Shown here piece after piece: positions 17,036-21,663 of a stretch of 21,663 bases of DNA. The stretch's first letter is position 1; each line of letters begins with the position of its first letter. Made by a program: the position numbers and the translations under genes. Below the pieces are notes generated by a model, which saw only the letters and a list, made by a program, of their open reading frames with translations, made no database searches and was not told the origin of the DNA. The DNA comes from Chara braunii (taxonomy: Eukaryota > Streptophyta > Charophyceae > Charales > Characeae): the NCBI GenBank assembly GCA_003427395.1, contig BFEA01000204.1:1708568-1730230 (forward strand). Reading direction: 5' to 3'.

Positions 17036-18545
17036 CGTCTAACGTCTAAGACGTGGCCTAGGTATAAAACTTGGGTCTTTGCCCAATCACACTTCTTTGC
17101 ATTGATCTTGAAGTTAGCTTCCCTTAGCTTCTCCAAGACCTGCCTGAGATGACCCTTGTGTTCTTGGAGGGTCTTACTAAACACTAAGATATCGTCTAAG
17201 TAGACAACAACAAATCTATCTAACCATGGCCTAAACAAATCGTTCATACAGCGCTGGAACGTAGCTGGCGCATTGGTTAGTCCAAAGGGCACTATAAACT
17301 CATAATGCCCGTACCTAGTCCGGAAGGCTGTCTTATACTGATCATCAGGATGCACTTCTATCTGATGATATCCGGACTTCAAATCTATCTTGGAGAAATA
17401 CTTCGCCTCCTGCACTCGATCTAAGAGATCGTCTATCCTAGGCAGTGGCTCAGCATTCTTNACTGTAATAGCATTCAGACCCCTATAGTCTATGCACATT
17501 CTCAGCTCTCCCTCTTTCTTGGGAACAAAGAGAACAGGCGCTCCAAAAGGAGACGAACTGGGCCTAATCCAACCCTTCTCGAGGAGCTCGTCTAATTGCT
17601 TGCGAAGCTCCTCTAACTCTCGTGGGGACATCCTATACACAACGCCCTTAGGAGTTCTACTGCCAGGCTCTATCTCAATGCGGTGCTGGATGGACCGCGG
17701 TACCACTCCTATCGACGGCTCAGTTAGGTCCTTGAACTCTTCCAGGAACTTGGCAATCGCAGGGTCCATCGGCTTTTCTTCTGTAGGCTCAATCACTGGC
17801 CTAACATAGGTAACAAAACCCTGTTCCTCCAATTTCTCCTTTTTCACTAATTTGGCGAACGCAGGAGCACTAAGGCAGCAATGTGCCAAGGGATTCTCTA
17901 CTCCTGACACATGGAACAGGCGGGCAGTCTTGGCCTCGCCTGAAGAACTAGGGAGCCTACACTCGTGCTCCTTCAAACGGAGCGTGGCCCCGACTGCCTC
18001 TCCCCAATCCATCACCAGAACAATATCAAACGGGAGGCTGTCTTCTATGAGGAGAGTTAGGGAGTGGAGGACCTTCTCCACTTTCCCATCTTTCTCTAGG
18101 CGGAAATACGCCTGGACTCCCTCTACGTAATCCTCTACAACCATAGTACGATTGTCCGTGAGGATACTAACTATGGGGTCCGTTAGTTTCTGGACTTTAA
18201 GTACCAACTTCAATTTCTGCAGTGCTTGCTTACTAATATAGTTGCGGGTGGCCCCTGAGTCTACTAGGGCCCCTACTCTACCTCTAAAAATCTCTGTATC
18301 TAGTAATATGAGTTGCCCTTTATTCTCTTTCTTCATCTTGGCCCAGGCGGGCATCCTCTCCTTCAACTCTTTGGCCACGCCTGAGAGGGAGGTGTCTAGA
18401 GAGACTCTAACACAAGCAGTCTCTGGGCAGCTATCTAGACACCGGCCTGCAACCTCTGCCATAGGCACATGTGGTGTGGGAATCTCCTGCCGGCTAGCGC
18501 TATGTTCCCCACATGGCCTAGTGGTAGGGGCAGTTGCTACCCCTA
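17023..18545 (-). CDS. pol: Protease and N-terminal RT of element B
   Basis: The pol phase enters from the linker ([16 protein letters not shown]). The aspartic protease shows [12 protein letters not shown], with DSG at 18253-18261, and a second motif, [11 protein letters not shown], where relatives have GMDW. RT follows: [27 protein letters not shown], and YLDD at 17191-17202. In the [10 protein letters not shown] motif the Met codon is missing (FIV-PFGL, junction at 17289/17290), a clean 3-base deletion. One residue is unknown (N at 17461). The frame ends just after YLGHVLD because of the 7-bp duplication. The rest of RT resumes in another phase below. Confidence 0.85.
17036..17049. repeat. 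7-bp tandem duplication breaking pol of element B
   Basis: CGTCTAA occurs twice head to tail on the plus strand (17036-17042 and 17043-17049). Dropping one copy restores the reading [15 protein letters not shown] across the break. The duplication therefore accounts exactly for the frame change between the two pol frames. Confidence 0.85.
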
Positions 18546-18860
18546 CCGGCGGCTGCCTTTTGGCCCTTGTGCAGTCGTCCAGGTCTCTTTATACTTAGGA
18601 CAGTATTTGATGATATGGCCCGGGTCACCAAAGAAAATGCACTGGCCCCGGTCCAATCGCTGTTGCCATAAGCCCTGGTCCAGACCCAAACTTTCCCAAG
18701 GCCTACCCTGGGGTAGCCCTGGGTGCCATCCTCCTACCCTATAGGGGGACCTGTTCCTAGGACGGTTTTGCGGGGGACCTTGACCCCTTCCTCCCGCTTG
18801 GCGGTTTCCTCCTCTGCCGCCAACCCCCTGATCGCCCTGGAACCGGCTCCCTGAGGCCCC
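18543..18860 (-). pseudogene. RGG-rich linker and damaged zinc knuckle of Gag, element B
   Basis: In the same phase as gag after the TAA, the minus strand reads a Gly/Arg/Gln/Pro-rich linker (GVGGRGGNRQAGGRGQGPP) and then the knuckle CIFFGDPGHIIKYC at 18600-18641. In relatives this is C-X2-C-X4-H-X4-C. Here the second Cys is Phe (TTT at 18630-18632). The phase runs to TAG at 18543-18545. Around 18590 the -1 phase begins to read more naturally ([16 protein letters not shown]) and joins pol, which suggests a fused gag-pol with one base lost. Confidence 0.65.
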
Positions 18861-20285
18861 TTAGGCTCGGCCCCCTTGGCCCTGGCCTCGTCCTCCTCCT
18901 TGCAGCCTCCCTCCAGCCGCGACAACAGCGTAAGTTCTCCCCTGGCCCACACCGCTGTCCTCCTCCTCTAACCCCCACTCAATCTGATCGTAGGGGATCT
19001 CATCCACACTACCCTCATCTAAAGTTAGGACAAGGCTATCNTTAGTCTTCACNTGCCNAGAGATAGTGCGGNCCTTCCATTGCTTTCCCTTATCCAAATC
19101 TTTGTGCCAGAAGGTGGAGACTGACACAGATTTTGCCTCAAAGGCCACCACTTCACGGCTAAGGGAATCGTAAGTGGTGGCAGGGTCTTCGCTCTTCGCG
19201 AAGAAGTGCCTGCGAAAAGCTTCGGGCATCGCTCTATGGAAGAGGGCGAACAACTGGGTGTCTGTAACCCCGTGGTCAGGGACAGCTACTAATTCGTCCA
19301 TTGTGCTCTTGAGTGCCCTAGCACTCTTCCACTTACGGGCATGGATCGTCTGGAGCTTGTCTGAGGCTTTGACACTTCGAGCGACATCTGCAAATCGCTC
19401 GCGCAGCAACTTCAAGAATTCAGCGAGGGGAGTGAACGAGGAGTACGCAACTGGATTGTCATTGCAATTGGCAGCACGAACTAGGGACCTTGCGAAGCTG
19501 GCGGCCTCGTCTCTAAGCGCGTGGATCGCAATTAGAACCTGCTGATTCGGGGAGACCTGTTGCAGATGGACATAGGTCTTGACATTGGCCTCCCAATTGT
19601 CAAAGTTCTCTTCCCGTTTTCCACTGTAGGAATCAGGGAATTTGACTTTGACCGGCTCCCGGCGAGGACGTGCTTCCTCCTCCTTGGGAGCGGCCGCTTT
19701 GACGCCTTCAATGGCGCCGACACAGGACCGCTCAGTCTTCTCGAGGCGATGACCCACCTCGGTGCCTATAGCGCCTACCAACTCGCGAGCAAAGTCCCGG
19801 AATCCCAACTTTATTGAACGCACAGCTATGTGTTGACTCCTACTAAAGTCATATTGCTCCGCCTGGATTCGTGCTAGACGTGCAACGTTCCGGGCTATGA
19901 CTTGCATTTGCTTTGGGAGTTCGGTCTGGGCGGCTAATTGTTCTTCTATCTTTTTTACCTCCTCTAATTCTTTTGCCGCCTCTGCTGCCGCGTCCACTCT
20001 TCTCTTCTTCTCCCTCATCACTGCCAGTTTCCACTCCATCCTCTTCTCGTCTTCCATCGCCTGCTGCTTTATGACATCTTCTTCTGCTTCCCACGCTCTC
20101 ATAGCGGCTTCTTGATCATCCTTAGGGATATACATCGCCACCTCTTCGTCTTCGCCCAGGGATAAGTTGGCGACCCACTCTGAAATCCGTTTCTCCATCT
20201 CCTCGTCTCTACTGCCACTGTACTGGCCTCTCTTCCTTTGCAGTGGCATTTCATCTTCTTCCTCTTCCTCTTCCACCTCTTTCAA
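18861..20285 (-). CDS. gag: Gag of element B, main part
   Basis: A 474-residue open stretch. It begins with an acidic run and a charged helix-rich region (EEMEKRISEWVANLSLGEDE, DEKRMEWKLAVMREKKRR) that continues the coiled coil of the upstream segment. The capsid-like core is around VKFPDSYSGKREENFDNWEA, DEAASFARSLVRAANC, FLKLLRERFADVARSVKASD and LFALFHRAMPEAFRRHFFAK. It ends with a Gly/Arg/Gln-rich tail and TAA at 18861-18863, where reading continues in the same phase to the zinc knuckle, so the stop is probably a mutation. Four N bases give unknown residues near the end. The family resemblance is to Gag of streptophyte Ty3/gypsy elements, from memory. Confidence 0.78.
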   Translation of the reverse strand: MKEVEEEEEEDEMPLQRKRGQYSGSRDEEMEKRISEWVANLSLGEDEEVAMYIPKDDQEAAMRAWEAEEDVIKQQAMEDEKRMEWKLAVMREKKRRVDAAAEAAKELEEVKKIEEQLAAQTELPKQMQVIARNVARLARIQAEQYDFSRSQHIAVRSIKLGFRDFARELVGAIGTEVGHRLEKTERSCVGAIEGVKAAAPKEEEARPRREPVKVKFPDSYSGKREENFDNWEANVKTYVHLQQVSPNQQVLIAIHALRDEAASFARSLVRAANCNDNPVAYSSFTPLAEFLKLLRERFADVARSVKASDKLQTIHARKWKSARALKSTMDELVAVPDHGVTDTQLFALFHRAMPEAFRRHFFAKSEDPATTYDSLSREVVAFEAKSVSVSTFWHKDLDKGKQWKXRTISXXVKTXDSLVLTLDEGSVDEIPYDQIEWGLEEEDSGVGQGRTYAVVAAGGRLQGGGRGQGQGGRA

Positions 20286-20590
20286 CTTTTGCTCTTCTTC
20301 CTTTTCAATCTCTCTTTCTCCCTGGCCGCCTCCTCTTCAATCTTCTTCAGTTCCGCCGCCTGCTCCTCCAACAAGGCCTTCTTCTTGGCCTCCCTCTTCT
20401 CCCTTGTCTCTTTCAGGATGGCGGCGGCCTTGGCCTCCTCTTCATGCGTATAGGGGTGTGTGGTCGTGCCACCCTTCGTCTCTACGCTACACGCGAAGGT
20501 GTTCCAAAACCCCAACGGGAACATGAAACGCCAAAGGGTCCCCCAAAGGGAGAACCCAACGAGCAACCCATACATCGGATAGTCGTCCAT
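20282..20590 (-). pseudogene. N-terminal part of Gag, element B (charged coiled coil)
   Basis: The first ATG in this phase is at 20588-20590. After a hydrophobic start (LLVGFSLWGTLWRFMFPLGF) the frame becomes strongly charged (EEEAKAAAILKETREKREAK, then LLEEQAAELKKIEEEAAREK), with heptad-like spacing typical of a coiled coil. It ends at a stop at 20282 inside an AAG/AGG-rich tract. The main gag frame takes over in the -1 phase across the same tract. A 1-base slip in the purine run is the simplest cause. The hydrophobic start may not be real protein; the true start could be further in. Confidence 0.5.
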
Positions 20591-20620
20591 CGTGGTGTTA
20601 GGTGCACGACAATGTCCCAC

Positions 20621-20840
20621 TCCTCACCACTTAGACCTACCCGGACACACTAACCTACTGACTGACTCTCTAAGGACCACAGGGTAAGACCCTGTCAACT
20701 ATGGTCACTATCCAAGACTACTCTAAGGCTGTCACTACTGAACCAACAGCTGATCAGGAGGCATTTAAGGAGATCCCCCAAACTCCGCAAGAATTCTTTA
20801 ACGTCGCAGTCAGGACGACGTGATCAGCGTGGTTCTTCCT
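20621..20840. other. Sequence upstream of element B gag, nothing recognised
   Basis: This should hold the leader and primer-binding site of element B. I found no convincing TGG-initiated tRNA-complementary site and no copy of the presumed LTR. No protein-like frame. Confidence 0.4.
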
Positions 20841-21195
20841 GGCGATTTCAGCCCACAACTCAGCCGTTCCGGCCTACTGTGCCACACCGAGCAGCCCGCC
20901 GGTCTGTACCGGTCCTTGGAGGGGTTCGTATCCCTCGGGACAGTCGAGTCGTCAGACACAGATCATCAGCCTTACTAGGCCCGGTAGGGGAGTGGTTCAA
21001 CCAGGCCTCAACACTTAAAGACGACCTTCGTTTCAGCCTACAACTCGGAGTTCAGACCCTCAACACTGGAACTGAGTAGACCTGCCGGACAGTACCGGTC
21101 ATTGGGCTAGACGAGTCGTTTAACGAGCGCTCGCCGCTCATGCCCAGGTCTCCAGATGCCAGAGTAGAGATTAGTCCTACTAAGTCCCGTGCAGG
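20841..21195 (+). repeat. Diverged 185-bp tandem duplication
   Basis: Matching landmarks recur 185-186 bp apart: TTTCAGCC(C/T)ACAACTC(A/G)G at 20845 and 21030, and GCCGG(T/A)C(T/A)GTACCGGTC(C/A)TTGG near 20898 and 21084. A third landmark, G(T/A)CGAGTCGT (20943 and 21110), is 167 bp apart, showing an internal indel. Identity is moderate, so the duplication is older than the one at 12595. Confidence 0.6.
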
Positions 21196-21348
21196 TTTGG
21201 CAGCAAGGCCCTATCCTTCATCCACAGAGAGACTCAATGCAAAAAGGAAAGTCAGACAGACTCGGACTCAACAAGTACCGTAGGGTGAGTGCACATCCAC
21301 AGGGTAAGGGGATAGGCTAAGGGCTCGGCGAGATATCACCAACTCCAG

Positions 21349-21497
21349 CTTGGTCAAAATCTTGGTCAGTAGCTCCGGTCAACGCCTTGGTCAACGTTGA
21401 GTCAACGCGGACAACTCTTGGTCAACGCTCAGTCAACCCCTTGGTCAACGCCTGGTCAACCCTCCGGTCAACCCCTGGTCAACCCTCGGTCAACCCT
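21349..21497. repeat. GGTCAAC minisatellite (eleven TTGAC cores on the minus strand)
   Basis: Irregular 10-13 bp units (TTGGTCAACGCC, CGGTCAACCCC and variants) are repeated about twelve times. On the minus strand eleven units contain TTGAC, mostly GTTGACC, which matches the W-box core bound by plant WRKY factors. The repetition is plain; any regulatory role is inference. Confidence 0.8.
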
Positions 21498-21586
21498 TCC
21501 TCCTCGGCTATGGCTGTCGCTATCTTCCTTCTCCACCGGACCACACAACTCGCCTCACAGGTAAGTGACAACCAATCTTGGATCGC

Positions 21587-21590
<4 letters not shown>

Positions 21591-21633
<43 letters not shown>
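21591..21633 (+). repeat. CT microsatellite, 43 nt
   Basis: A perfect CT dinucleotide run, 21.5 units, preceded by ATCGCTCAT and followed by GCCGTAGCGG. On the minus strand, in the direction of element B, it is a GA repeat. The few bases after it to 21663 show nothing recognisable. Confidence 0.95.
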
Positions 21634-21635
<2 letters not shown>

Positions 21636-21663
21636 CGTAGCGGTATCTTCAGCGCAGCAGGTA

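Larger units (their letters stand above)
14868..20590 (-). mobile_element. Element B: Ty3/gypsy chromovirus-like retrotransposon, internal region
   Basis: A second, different Ty3/gypsy element with the same domain order as A but a much longer Gag. Its frame is broken at about 20285-20330 (1-base shift), 18861-18863 (TAA), about 18590 (1-base shift) and 17036-17049 (7-bp duplication). Several catalytic residues are also changed. Eight of the nine N bases in the window lie in this element (15960, 15966, 15974, 17461, 19041, 19053, 19058, 19072), as expected when near-identical copies are merged in an assembly. Confidence 0.9.

Noticed and set aside
18537-18600. Programmed -1 frameshift between gag and pol of element B
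   Set aside because: Pol is in the -1 phase here too, but there is no X XXY YYZ heptamer in phase, and the pol-phase reading is natural right after the zinc knuckle. A one-base loss in a fused gag-pol explains it better.
21490-21530. CTATGGCTGTCGCTATC as a piece of 5' LTR matching CTATGGCTGCCGCTACC near 14166
   Set aside because: Only about 17 bases match and the flanks do not align, so this does not establish an LTR.
5373-21561. Plus-strand consensus 5' splice sites (GGTAAGTA near 5373, AAAGGTAAGTA near 13467, CAGGTAAGT near 14566 and 21558) as signs of a spliced plus-strand gene
   Set aside because: They are too short to be significant in 21 kb and no coding exons or 3' sites go with them.

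Overview
The window is repeat-rich eukaryotic DNA with no intact host gene that I can recognise. It is dominated by two degenerate Ty3/gypsy-type LTR retrotransposons, both on the minus strand and about 4 kb apart. The rest is tandem repeats, microsatellites, foldback sequences and one decayed, unidentified coding region. Nine isolated N bases all fall inside repeats. The organism cannot be proven from the sequence. The long charged Gag of the second element and its Pol resemble, from memory only, retroelement proteins predicted in the charophyte alga Chara braunii. A large plant-lineage (streptophyte) genome is my best guess, held loosely.

Layout. 1-1150: short tandem repeats, then two foldback hairpins flanking an A20 tract. 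About 1526-2772 (minus): a frameshifted coding relic of unknown family. 2773-4640: no recognisable gene, with an AAG microsatellite. 4668-4748: a 42-bp duplication. From 5583 downward: the start of the 3' LTR of element A. 5592-10582 (minus): element A, with gag, protease, RT, RNase H, integrase and a chromodomain-like tail. It carries three in-frame stops and one frame change. 10583-12590: leader-like DNA, then a roughly 420-bp TATA-containing tandem repeat (two full copies and one truncated). 12595-12969: a 188-bp tandem duplication. 12970-13300: three 122-bp repeats. 13568-13897: four tandem hairpins with one conserved loop and co-varying stems. 14050-14836: the probable 3' LTR of element B with a minus-strand TATA box. 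14868-20590 (minus): element B. 20621-21663: leader or flank with a 185-bp duplication, a GGTCAAC minisatellite and a CT microsatellite.

Both elements encode the usual order Gag - zinc knuckle - protease - RT - RNase H - integrase - GPY/F - chromodomain-like tail. Each has damage at residues that matter. Element A has an altered zinc-knuckle His, a DNG protease motif and three nonsense codons. Element B has an altered zinc-knuckle Cys, a missing Met in the RT VMPFGL motif, a 7-bp frameshifting duplication, an altered integrase HHCC His and Glu-to-Lys at the integrase catalytic position. Neither could move by itself as written.

The strongest unexplained signal is the hairpin array at 13568-13897. 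The next is a GGGAAAC heptamer followed by a 9-bp stem exactly where gag passes into the pol frame of element A.
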